From positions 76,161,974 through 76,225,973 of the forward strand of contig CM051025.1 of the NCBI GenBank assembly GCA_027627225.1: 64,000 nucleotides of DNA, written 5' to 3'. Every line of letters begins with the position of its first letter. Positions within the stretch are counted from its first letter, which is position 1. The stretch comes from Congeria kusceri. Lineage: Eukaryota; Mollusca; Bivalvia; Myida; Dreissenidae. The notes under the pieces are model-generated. The model was not told the origin of the DNA. It was given only the letters and a program-made list of their open reading frames with translations, and ran no database searches. Made by a program: the position numbers and the translations under genes. Below, piece by piece: positions 24,222-35,625 of this stretch.

Positions 24222-25348
24222 ATACTCACGGACTATATCCTTTATATTACACGAGCATTTGCTTACGCAGAAACGTTTACATTAAATTATAAATGTAACA
24301 ATTTCAGTCGACAGAATGATAATTCAAAATTTAAACGAAGATCCGTTCATATAATGATGGTTGAGTGCGAAACTATCACCACTTCTTTTGCAATTTTAAG
24401 TACATATAGTATAATTTGTTTTCTCAAGGACCAATCGGTATATACTTTGATGTGAGTCATCTTGGAGGAATTTCAAATAAAAACAAACCCTCTTCACAGC
24501 TCTGACATGCATTCACTTTTGCTGTAAAAATGCGCATGCAAAACAAGTCACGGAAATATCGGCGTATCCGTCATTTAATGGCCGCTACGCCTAATAAACA
24601 ATTCATTCAAGAACGAAGTAAGTCGATGTTTATAGTGATAGACAGGTAATGAATGACAAGACGGGGGAAATTGTTGCCTTCTAATCTGGTTTTTTAGAAA
24701 TCAAACTTGAGAAAACTGTTCTTTGGTCTGATATAAATGTGTTTTTCTGCATGATAATTCACGCTTTAACACGGACAAAAATAAAAAGGTATTTCTGCAA
24801 TGAATATTCACTGTTAAAGCCTATTTTATTTCATACACATGAAATAGTTTGAATTTTCCAATACCGTAATTGACAGAACGTGCCCTCGACCACTGGGTCG
24901 GAATAAATGACAGACATTTTAGTGCTTTTAGTGTCATTTAGGGATTACACTGTATTTCTTTATTTTGAAACTGAATTGTAGGATGAATGACTCAGCTGTG
25001 TTTAACCAATCGCCTGCCTGGCGAGTTCAATGGAGGAAAACCGCTAAATCAGGTTTCTTAAAATGGTGTACCACTTGACAATGACGCAAGAACATAATAT
25101 GTTAGGAGAAAAGGACGGACACGTTAGGAGAAAAGGTGGCAATAGTACGTTTTTTACAGACCCCTTAGACGCTAAACAGCTTCACGTACAGATTAGCCTA
25201 TAGAACACTGCAAATTTCTTTAAAAGGACTTATTCACAGATTTTTGTATGTGTTAACAATGTCATTTAATGTCTAAACTGAAAAATAAACCATGTTGACT
25301 AATCAAAATCAAATAATATGTATAAAGAAAAAAAAAATAGTCATAAGA

Positions 25349-25436
25349 GTTAACTCCGCATGGATTTGAAGTTACGACCTCCAGGATGAAATATCTGAAT
25401 ATCTGTCCCGCTTACCACTCAGCCATTCGAACTTAC
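25349..25436 (-). other. tRNA-derived relic (Leu/Ser-like), unit 1
   Basis: On the minus strand, TGGCTGAGTGGT is a near-perfect A box and ACTTCAAATCC a decayed B box, at spacing that leaves room for a long variable arm as in tRNA-Leu or tRNA-Ser. Acceptor and anticodon stems do not pair, so it is not a working tRNA. The corresponding places in unit 2 (about 40268-40345) and unit 3 (about 61499-61560) carry further altered versions, meaning the sequence pre-dates the duplications. It could also be the head of an old SINE. Confidence 0.35.
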
Positions 25437-26008
25437 AAGCTTGATCGTATGTTTTTAATTTGATGTGTTACACGCGTTTCCAAAATACCGATGAAAAGCG
25501 TTAAAAGTGCATTATAATTTTATCCATTTCAATTTATTATTATCCATAAACGATACTTCCAAAACACGTCCGTGCCAGGAGTATTATTTCGCTTCTTTAT
25601 TTTTAAGGGACCCTTCTTTTTTAAATCTGCGACAAACATTGAAGATTGTTAATTTTCCGATCTGAGAATATGTCTATTTTAGAGTGCATTGTTTTTGGTA
25701 GTGAGGTATTAACGATATTGTACATGTGGTCGTATTATACATGGGAAGAAAACGTTCAGTGTATTACATCTGTGAACTGCATGCCACGAAATAGAAGTGA
25801 TACAACAGTATTGGTTGTTTGCAATGAATCAATCTACCCGCCATGTGTTTAAATAGCGTACCAGTAATTGGTGGCCACAGACGTGCCAGAAACAACACAC
25901 GCGGCCAGTAATTCGCAACCGCTGTCTCAGACAGAACGACTGAAAAAATTTCCCGAGCGATCGTTGTTAAACATATTGTAACAACAGGGCAACAGCATCG
26001 TTAAAAAC

Positions 26009-26212
26009 ATGGCGGAATGCGTGCCAAACCCTTCTTTTTTATACATGCATTTTACATGGACAAATGGTAAAATCTACCCGCTTAAGTGTGTTGAAAGAAA
26101 TAACGCATCGGCGTGCGTTACGCGTTGTCTAAGTCTACACTCTTCTAATTGCAATCGATCTGGTTATTATCTCCAGAGACAGAGATGCTGTTTTGGGCAA
26201 TGTTTACATTAG
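26009..26212 (+). pseudogene. Cysteine-rich open frame, possible PAN/Apple-like exon relic
   Basis: 67-codon frame. Its second half carries eight cysteines, spaced C-x8-C-x3-C-x8-C-x13-C-C-x3-C after an initial KCVE, followed by CLH at the end. This broadly recalls PAN/Apple-type domains, where cysteines and an aromatic run before the last cysteines (here GYYLQRQRCCFGQ) are usual. The unit 2 counterpart (about 40932-41130) keeps ACVTRCLSLHS with several synonymous differences, but a 2-nt deletion then causes a stop. No convincing splice sites were found. It may be a decayed exon of a duplicated gene; the family assignment is weak. Confidence 0.3.
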
Positions 26213-27017
26213 CAATTAACCCCTTGAAGCAAATTTCATTCGAAAGCTTTTCCGATTTCAATTGTGGTGCCAAGACCAGAAAGGGACCATCACACCTCTC
26301 CATAAAACACAACGAAATTCAAAATGCAATCATCCTGTTCAAATTCTCGAAGTGGCCTTTGATTAATCGTGAAACAAATCAATACGATTGGACACGTGCG
26401 CTGGTGTATTATGTTTTAGCACGTACTTTTGTCATAAATATGACCGATGTGAATGCTCTGTTATATCCGAGCATAGCGGCAAGATGCATTTAATGAAAAC
26501 TTGAGCAGGCCAATATTGCGGCGGCTTTTTACGAGACCTGCATTTTCAAATTCAATGACAAACCACGCGTGATATCATGGGCTGAATAGAAATATGACTC
26601 AAGAGAGACTGGCTGTTTATTTATTTTGTAAAACAAAAGTATTGAAAACTCTCAATTTTCTGAAAAAAATCAGGTTAAAATGCATCGCATTAATGGGTCC
26701 AAAAAAGACTTTTACAGTAAAATAAACAGGTCCATGGCTTTACAAATTGAATACATCATGATGCATATGTACCCGAATTTCTTCAAATAGTTCAAATGTA
26801 CGACATTTATAGCATTGTTATACACAGACATTAAATAGCTTGATTGATATATAGTGTCTTTTTTTATCAATATCAAAAACAGAAACTTTACATCATGCAT
26901 ATCTTTTGCACAATAAAAATGTCAGATACAAGACACTTCCCGTATTTAATCAGATTAGTATGTGACATTATATTGAAATTATGTTGAGATACAGGCTTTG
27001 AAAAATTTATACTGTGC

Positions 27018-27227
27018 GTGATTCCTCAGTCTGATTTGCTGCTGGTAGTAAGAATGAATGTGCCGCCCTATTCTCAGGAGACGGGGTTACAAACATTGCT
27101 AGGTACATCTGTATGCGTTAGAGAACATGTAGAACACTTTGGTGCGATGGTGTCTTGTATAATTTTGTTTGCTCAGACAAATAGGACGTGTGTGGAAATC
27201 TGCTTGTTTAGGCATGGGAGGAATTAA
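27018..27227 (+). other. Open segment conserved between units, exon-like
   Basis: The frame containing DLLLVVRMNVPPYS is open in unit 1 and in unit 2 (42060-42211). Differences between units include four clear third-position or synonymous changes but also about six replacements, so selection is not evident. Unit 1 has an acceptor-like ATTCCTCAG just before the conserved part; in unit 2 the AG is lost. No family recognised. Most likely a dead exon or chance frame. Confidence 0.2.
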
Positions 27228-30200
27228 ATATTGTGTCTTGTATTATATTTGTTATAACATAGGTTTGAGAGACATTAAGTTACTCCACCTTGACATATTA
27301 TACTGTTTTCTTTACACGCGTCTTAAATAAAGTCTAAATAATAGTCATTTGAAATCGTATTTCGTATATTTGTTTTATTTCTATTCTAGAGCTTCCAGGT
27401 GCCTGTATATGTAAGGAAAAGCCGTTTGTTAATACAAAACGCATTTACAAAGAAAATAAAAGACATAAAATGCTAGACCCGTCTTCATATAGCTATACGA
27501 GCGTACTTAGTAAAATCTTAGTTCTTTTTAATAGTAGCATTCCTTGAATCTGTGTCTGTTTCATCCACCAACAAGTTCCATACTAGTAAAGCGTGAATAT
27601 TTGCTTGTCTGTTTGCCTTTTTTTCAAACGCAATTCGCTAAATCACAGAAGTTTGACAAAAAATGTTTTCTTTAGTGCAGCTTAACTTGAGATTTTGCTT
27701 GGGAGCTTTATTAATACGGGCTCCTGTACGGTAAATGAAATCTATTATATGAACCATCACGACTACAAATGAGACTCAAAATAATTATTAAACGACAAAT
27801 GAAATGATGGGTGCGTCATATATTTGTCTACATTCGAACTATAAAACATTTTTATAACTATGATCAGTAGTAATGCTGTCGATTAAATGTTCAAAACAAA
27901 CAAATTAACGTGATTTTAATCAGTAACAACGGTATTAAAAATTGCGTTATAAGGTCTGATGATGTGCACAGATATGTCCGTAGACCTGCGTGCAATTCAA
28001 AACCTATTACAATAATGTTATTATGTACTAGAGGATTTTATATACGATGAAATTTTAAATATGATTTGGAATAACAACATTAAATTCAGAGATGCGTGAG
28101 ATTATTTACAATTGCGATTTATACATAGCTTTACAATAAAGCGATGTATAAATCAAATAAATAAATAAATACATCAATATAAATAAATAAATCGTATGGT
28201 ACCATAAATGATTAAATTCTATAAATATATTGGGATTGCATTGCACATAAATTCGCATTTCATATTAATATAATACATGTTTTCTGAACAAATATAGAGC
28301 TATTGAATAATCCAATAAAATTTACGAAAGTATAAAACGCAATAACGAAATGAATATGTTAAATATATATATTTAAACGCACATGTCATGAAATAGGCCT
28401 TGGAATAAGGTGCAAGAAATTATTTTTCGCCACAGAATGGAGTATCTACTGGTCTGACATACCTGGGTGAACGCCAAAACCAAGTATCTAATGTTAAATT
28501 ACATTGCCATATACTTGGCTTTGGCTTTTCCCACCATTATCCCGATTGAGCAACGTTTGTTTGCCGCCAATATACTTCTCTGTACAACAGACTATCCCTT
28601 GTGTTGTTAATAAGCAACAATGATATATGATTTTACACTGCATCAAATCAAACAGACTTTCGAATAAATTCAATTTATTATGCGTGTACAATTTTTTTTA
28701 CCCAAACGCACAACATAACACTCATCCCTCAGGACTATAACGTGCATTTTCAGGAGAAAAAAAAGCATTGTCTTTGTGCATCTCTAGTTATTCCAGATAC
28801 TTTGGGATTCATACACGATCGTTCATCTATATAATCGCATACTTTATGGCTTGAAAATATCGTTTGCGATTGTAAAAAATTGGCACGTTTACAGAACAGA
28901 GATGCTGCTTCAAGCAAGGATAGCAATAATTCTCGAATATTCTATTCCATTAATGAGTTTATGTCTCGCAATCGATTGCCTAAATCTTTATTGAAACGCT
29001 TTAGGTCTTTATGATTTCCGAGATTTTATTATCAAAGAAATATGTTGTTTTTTTATAAACGTGGAGACGACTTTAATACATTTCAGATTCAAACATAATT
29101 TACATGAACTTTCCAGATATTTGCTGACTTTGCAAAAATTGTTGTAAATTACAAATGCATCGTATATAGAACTCAAACTGGACGACGACTCATATAATAA
29201 TTATTATTAATTACGGAGTAGACTTCACCACATAGGCTAGTGTCCCAAAGTTCACGGCGATTTTAATCCAACATGAATTCAGTCACATTGTTTGATTATT
29301 TTATATTATATTTTGAATTATTAATAATCTTTAACAGAGCGCGCCGGACAGCGGCACGTTTATTAATAGTACAAGATTGAGCGACTCACAGCCATTGCTA
29401 AATGTTACAATTGAGTAGTGTCAACATTAAATAAACACTCTTAAGAGTGTGGGAAAGGGCCACAAACTTCAGAATTGCTTCAGCAAAAAATGTTTTCGAG
29501 GTCTTATTCACCTGAATAAACAGCCAAAAGCGCTTAAGTCACCAATCTCATTAATAACACGATACAAAACTAATACAAGATCGTTTTCATTAATTGTCTG
29601 CATCAGAATATATTTTAATTAGCGTTTTTCAGGGGCAGTATAGCTGCATTAGGGTAGGTGTCACGAAGGCGGAGTGAGTAAGCGAAAGGTCGAGTTGCCG
29701 AAGGAGTCGGGTCTTGGTTGGTGTCGAGCGTTCATTAACTTCGTTAGGACTGACTCAGTAATAACTGCGTCTGCGATAGAAGTGCAAGTTGAACTGGTTC
29801 TTTCAGATTATATAATTACATTCAGAGGTATATTGAACTTGTTAATGTTGAATCGTTGATTTTTTAGTACGTATTTATGCACTATTAGTGCAGGCATACT
29901 GGCATTACTGAGGTGGGAATAATAGGATTAAATAATGAAATTGCTTAGTAGAATGCAATTGATAGTGCCGTATCTCCGTCACTGAAAAGTGTTTGTACTG
30001 AACAAGAATCCAAAACATGGAAAGAAATATGCAACTTCAATGTCTAAAGTGTATCAGTTTGGCTTTCTAATACAGTTGTATATATTCCTTCTTACATTTC
30101 GTGGGGCGTTTGTTTAAATACCTGTAAGCTGTCGCCACAAAGGGTGGATATGCAATTCTTAAGCAAATCCCAAATTATTGCGGTTGTAAGCTAAAATTGT

Positions 30201-30659
30201 GAGGGAGTAAAATAACTCAGCGGAGTCATATAGCACGGGATTTAAAGTGTTCCCCTCTGTGTATACCACACGCGCGACCCGAGATCACCTTTGGTATGGG
30301 TGAAAGACCACATGCGCGCATGTGACAAAGCTTAGCCTTATAAATGATGATTAAATCAATGGACGAGTGGATGGTTTATCTACCAAAGGGTTAAATCGCA
30401 ACGAGAACACGTAACTTCGTATTGAGGATATTTATCAGGTGCAATCTAAAGGTTTTGATCTTTATAAATATTTTAACTAAACGTTAACTACATTTAAATT
30501 TATTAAAATACGCCAGATATGTCAATATTCTATTTGCTATAAAATATGCTACTAATTAATAATTAATGAATTCAAAGTTTAAGTGCAAAGCGTGCTGAGC
30601 GCAAATCTGTTAAGTATTTTTACTAATGCACGTAGGTCGTTTGTAAAGGTGGCGCTCCT

Positions 30660-30725
30660 ACTAATATCATTGTTTTTTTGTTGCTGTTATTGTTGTTGAT
30701 GATGTTGTCGTTGCTGCTGCTGCTA
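30660..30725 (+). repeat. GTT/GCT-rich low-complexity tract
   Basis: Short run of TTG, GTT, GAT and GCT trinucleotides. A shorter version lies at the same place in unit 2 (about 45490-45525). Confidence 0.85.
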
Positions 30726-31037
30726 TAAACATGCAGCTGAATTCTTAAGATTTTTTATGCGTTATAGACAGTTTTAATAACAAACAACACAGCTGCCGAA
30801 AATACGCGTCATTTCTTTATGACTTTAAGCATTACATCCACAAATATAATCGACAGAGTTCCAGGGAATCGATGCTTACTCATTGATAATTCTCCCCGAA
30901 AATGTTTGGTTTGAATTAATGATGCTGACCAAGGGCAGAACATTGACAACCTCGCATTATTCATATACATGTGTTGTTCAGGGAAAAAAAACACAAATAT
31001 TCGTGTGTGTAATGGTATCCTTACAATATTAGTTCGT

Positions 31038-31328
31038 CGTCTTGATCATTACGAACACCTCCACCATCATTCCCATTATCATCATTGTCTTGATCATTAC
31101 GAACACCTCCACCATCATTCCCATTATCATCATAGTCTTAATATAATAACACCTCCACCATCATTCCCATTATCATCATCGTCTTAATATAATAACACCT
31201 CCACCATCATTCCCATTATCATCATCGTCTTAATATAATAACACCTCCACCATCATTCCCATTATCATCATCGTCTTAATATAATAACACCTCCACCATC
31301 ATTCCCATTATCATCATCGTCTTAATAT
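31038..31328 (+). repeat. 46-bp minisatellite (six units), only in unit 1
   Basis: The motif CACCTCCACCATCATTCCCA recurs with its CCACCATCAT at 31061, 31109, 31155, 31201, 31247 and 31293: one step of 48 and four of exactly 46 bp. The last four units are almost identical. Unit 2 lacks the array at the corresponding position (about 45560-45640). The open frame across it is His/Ser-rich repeat translation. Confidence 0.95.
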
Positions 31329-31445
31329 AATAATAATAATAATAATAATAATATAATAAATTATTATTATTATTATTATAACAATACTAATAATAGAAGT
31401 AGAAGTAGTAGACGTAGTAGTAGTACTAGTATTATTAGTATTAGA
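31322..31445 (+). repeat. (AAT)n and (AGT)n tracts after the minisatellite
   Basis: AATAAT repeats, an ATTATT reverse tract that can fold on the first, then AGAAGTAGTAG-type trinucleotides. Contiguous with the 46-bp array and also absent from unit 2. Confidence 0.9.
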
Positions 31446-32144
31446 AGTATTATTATATATTTATACATTTTATGCTTAGCTTATTTCTAACGTAAAATAT
31501 ATTATTTACATAATATTATTTCGTATGCACATACGTATAATACATAAACACTAAATTGTAAAACCATATGAAGGTCTATACTTTAATTATGAATTCGAGT
31601 TTAAAAACAGGTACTCACTCAGTATACGAAAGTAATCCGATCTGTTTAACAAATCCAGGTTTACAATCTCTTTTTTTCGCACTAATTTCAATTTAATAAT
31701 TATGAATCACCGGCTCAAAAATAGCTGCATAAGCGATATGGAAGATTAAACTTTGATTAAACTATCTCGGGACAGTAACAGCATTTTAAATCGTGTGAAA
31801 AAAAAATTAGTAGAACTTCTTAGGAACACGTCCTGCAACTGACTTTCATTAGTTTTTATTTCATGTTATATATAGTAAACAAGTATTCAACTGTTTGAAG
31901 GTGTATCACAAACGGCTAATCGTACAAACTTTCTAAACTCGATACATATAATCTTTTTTTTTTTTTCGATACATATAATCTTAGTCCGTTCCGGTCTGTA
32001 ATCAACAAACGTTAGCTCCGTATTTACATCACTCCCTATTAGTCAAAACAAGCATCGCATTTACCGCGTTATCTCACTTTAAACAAATTAATAGTAGACA
32101 ACTTTAATTCATTTGCCGACAAGCATTCAAGTCCAATTCATCTA

Positions 32145-32261
32145 TCAAACATCAGTACCGATGACGCTATGAGCGCTCTGTAGCAGAACGAATGAAGGCG
32201 GTAAACCAATAGGGGAAGTCAAACCGGTCTCTCGCTGTAACTCTTTCATGGATAATTCGCG
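32145..32261 (-). CDS. Candidate terminal coding exon, unit 1 (unknown protein)
   Basis: Minus-strand segment starting right after ATTCTCAG, a good acceptor with a pyrimidine-rich lead, and ending at TGA. It encodes 38 residues, beginning RELSMKELQRETGLTSPIGL and ending VIGTDV. Compared with 46242-46349, the differences are TTA/CTA, TCC/TCT, TCC/TCT, CCT/CCC, CTG/TTG and ACT/ACC, all synonymous, one Ile/Thr replacement, and a 9-nt in-frame length change, with the same stop. Upstream of the AG the two units differ by frame-breaking indels, as expected for an intron. If the gene were unspliced, the Met in LSMKEL would give a 34-residue peptide. I do not recognise the protein. The alternative is a conserved promoter: on the plus strand a CCAAT lies at about 32205 and TATATAAG at about 32313. 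Other exons would be at higher coordinates and were not found. Confidence 0.45.
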   Translation of the reverse strand, partial: RELSMKELQRETGLTSPIGLPPSFVLLQSAHSVIGTDV

Positions 32262-32425
32262 CTGAGAATGCGGCAGATAGACTATTGGGCGACGGCTATA
32301 CAATATTTGTTTGTATATAAGTAGTGTCAAACAATTAACGAATTCGGACAATACCGCTAAATAGGCGACTGATTGAGTTTGAGTAATAAGCAGCATTTGA
32401 CATTGATAAAAGCAAGAACAGCGTC

Positions 32426-32535
32426 GTGAAGCACTTGTTTCTCTAACTATTGTATAACCAAATGTATAGTGTACCTCTTACTGCATACTTGTATGCCTGA
32501 GATGTAAATAAAGTTATTTTCTGTTCTGTTCTGTC
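32426..32535 (+). mobile_element. 5'-truncated non-LTR retrotransposon tail
   Basis: About 110 bp present in unit 1 and absent from unit 2, where AGCGTC is followed directly by ACCACTAAT (about 46503-46515). The insert ends in TTCTGTTCTGTTCTGT, the same type of pentanucleotide tail as the full element at 52237-56597, and carries AATAAA just before it. GTC flanks both sides and is the probable short target duplication. A 5'-truncated insertion of a related but not identical element. Confidence 0.8.
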
Positions 32536-34238
32536 ACCACTAATAACTAAGAACAAAACTTACTACTACAAATAATAAATTACTTCTTCTAATAAATTAA
32601 AAACGTATTTATCAAAATCTTATGAGAAGATATGATAATAAGACACGTAGAAAACATATGATAGCATAGGTTTTTTTTTTCATTAAAGCCAACATTACTT
32701 AATTTGCAAAACTAACAACAACAGCGGTAAAACCACGGAAACAGCGATACTAAATTTATTTAAAATTCGTGGACAAAGCATACCTTTCATCGTCCTCCAT
32801 AAATTAATCAGTTAAACAACAACAAAACAAAGTTTACGTAATGCTATAACCACCCATTAATCCTGTAAACACCATCGCAAATCACCCAGATGGTGCATAG
32901 ACAAAGCGGCAAATTTGTGGTTTCTGTTAAATCAAAGCTCTAAGGATACAATGAACACCATTTAATATATCAATCAACAAATCGGATTAGAGTCGAGGGC
33001 TTTTGAAGACACTCGTTGTGTCATTCAAGCATCTCAATAAGTATTCCAATGTAGAGAAAATGCCGGTAATCCTATTATTCCTCTACTTGCAAGAGCTACA
33101 TTGTTAAATGTCTTGTAAAAATAATATTTTTCATTACGCACGGATTTGAACTAATACGTCTACATATTTTCCGCCGGCGTTGATAACTTTGAGTAATTAT
33201 TTTCTCATATGAGACGTATTCAGTACCTGTAGATTGCAGACATGAAAACTACAGCAGGAATGCGAGGTAGAGTGTGCGAGCCCTGGATTAGTAAATCCAC
33301 ATCATTATTCAACTGCCCGAAAAAGCAGGCGAAATTTGCCACTTCCTACGTACACATGAATTACTTGACATTGTCTCATTTTGTGTCTTTTACGTGAAAC
33401 ATCGAGTGTTGAAAATCTGAGTCTATTAAACTTAAAGCAAAATTCTTGTTAGTTTGTGCGTTTCACATAGAAACGAAAACATTCGAAGAAAAAATATAAT
33501 TGCGTGTAATCCGTGGCATGTAGAAACCATAAAATGTAGACCGAAATAGAGAAGCTTGTAGATTTAATTCGCGTTTTATTCTTGCTTACTCAGAAGCGCC
33601 GTGGCGGTCGTGGATAACAATTTCTTTCGCAGAAATGACATCTGTTATGAGGCATGTATTGCGGGATATTTATAATACCGGGAGATGTAAGAGCTCAAAG
33701 ATTAACTGACGAATACCGCAAAATACTTTCCTGTGAAACCACTTAGGTGGTTTTGCGATGCGATGTAAATCGTTTATGAAACTGCCTTATCAATTAATCA
33801 TGAATGTACCCCTATCAAAGTGTACGCTACCGTAGCGCATAGCGGGTTTGACGCTATGGGGTGGGGGGAAACATAACGACCTCAGATTATATCGGATCTG
33901 ATCCGAGAAAACGGGGAAAGCATATGATTGCACTTAAAACCTGCAATTACGCAGTGGTATTATTAAATTGAATTGGTAATACTTAACAATTTAAACACAT
34001 AGCTCACGTTTACTATGCGTGATGGTAAGATGGTAAAAAACGCTTCCGCGTAGAGCCGTTTAAAACGTTCATCCGTTTGAGGTTAATCTTGAAAGCTTTC
34101 CATTACGTTTCTCAGTTCTTTCCTCGGGATGTCTGAATATATAATAAAGTTTCACTGTTGGCTTTTGATTTACAGACAGACCTCACAAGTCGAGATTTCT
34201 CCACACATAAGTTGGATGACAATAGTAGTCAGTGATAC

Positions 34239-34332
34239 AGTGGTAATAATATTACTACTACTACTAGTAGTAGTAGTAGTAATAATATAAGTAGTAGTAT
34301 TAGTAATAGAAGTAGTAGTAGTTGTAGTAGAA

Positions 34333-34381
<49 letters not shown>

Positions 34382-34404
34382 CAGAAGTAGTCCTAGTCGT
34401 AGTA

Positions 34405-34482
<78 letters not shown>

Positions 34483-34703
34483 CAATTAGTAGTAGTAGCA
34501 GTAGCAGTAGCAGTAGTAGTACGAGTAATAGTAGTAGTAGAAGTAATATTAGTAGTAGTAGAAGTAGTAGCAGTAGTAATAGAAGTAATTATATTAGTAG
34601 CAGTAGCAATAGTAGTAGCAGTAGTAGTAGTAGTAGTAGTTGTTGTTGTTGTTGTTGTTGCAGTTGTAGTTGTTGTTATAATTGTAGTAGTAGTCGTACT
34701 AGC

Positions 34704-34734
<31 letters not shown>

Positions 34735-34882
34735 CTAGTAGTAGTAGGAGTAGTAGTATTGGCAGTAGTTGTAGTTATAGTAGTAGTAGTAGTTGTTGTT
34801 GTAGGGTTGTTGTTGTTGTTGTTGAAGATGTAGTTGTAGATGTAGTTGTAGATGTAGTTGTAGATGTAGTTGTTGTTTTTGT
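34239..34882 (+). repeat. Large (TAG)n/(GTT)n microsatellite, unit 1
   Basis: About 640 bp of TAG-type trinucleotides with CAG, AAG, GTT and GTC variants, starting with a TAC-to-TAG switch (ACTACTACTAGTAGTAG) that makes the left end palindromic. The same array in unit 2 is at 48313-49134. The Thr-rich open frame on the minus strand is the repeat. Confidence 0.95.
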
Positions 34883-35534
34883 TCACGTACTCAATTCAAC
34901 TTCGGTATTATCAAGTGAATGTTATATCGGTAGCTTTGGCTAGAAACCAAAAACGGAAAACGTCTTTTCTCTCATCAGTCACATCTGCCGCAGTGTTATC
35001 CAAACTGCATCTCTACAGGTGGATATTTAGTCCGACAGAAGTGAATTGAAAGGGCGTAAAACAATTTACATATACTCGTCAGCTGTGTCTCTTCTGTTCG
35101 GTATATAAACCTCTTGCTAACATATAATTTTCACTGACCAAACCATGGTCTTTAAAAATGTGCCGTGAAGAAAACAGCAAATTTAGTGTCCTTGTTACGA
35201 CAATAGGTCAGCAGGAAAGAGTTAAATCATCGCGAATTTTGGCAAAGATAAATCAGCTACTTATTGACTTTTCTTTCAAGTACGTATCAAATGTTGACAG
35301 ACTTAAAGGTTTTTGAGCAATAATGGAAGGTATTTAATTAACATATCTGGATCAAACTACACGTATACTACCCTCGGGCGTACAAAAGACTTAAACAACA
35401 GCTCTGCGCCGATATTTCAACATTTATCAAATTGACCAGCAGCGTCACTTTGGGGTAATCTTATAATATGCATACTACATTTAATTTTTGTCCTAAATTA
35501 TCCACACGGGCCTGTATAAGCCTATAAAAGACAC

Positions 35535-35625
35535 CATGTAGTCGATTCTTGCAACTAAATATATGTATAGTATTTACTAAGACAACATGTAGTCGATTTA
35601 AACAACTACTTAGACTAAAAAAAAC
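35535..35625 (+). repeat. Two copies of the 49-bp minisatellite unit, unit 1
   Basis: CATGTAGTCGATT occurs at 35535 and 35586, with CAACTAAATATA and GTATAGTATT between. This is the unexpanded form of the array at 49757-50436. The following stretch, about 35626-35835, is absent from unit 2. Confidence 0.85.

Noticed and set aside
26149..26493. 114-codon open frame including INRETNQYDWTR, partly shared with 41297-41491
   Set aside because: Conserved only as far as DNA identity predicts; a TGA replaces the upstream part in unit 2 and the C-terminal parts are in different frames.
33241..33325. Possible exon on the minus strand between CTAATCCAG and CTACAG|GTACTG
   Set aside because: Borders look plausible and the frame is open in both units, but the differences are all replacements and the donor is weak.
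34170..34886. Threonine-rich 238-codon open frame on the minus strand
   Set aside because: Produced by the (TAG)n/(GTT)n microsatellite; no non-repeat domain, and the array length differs between units.
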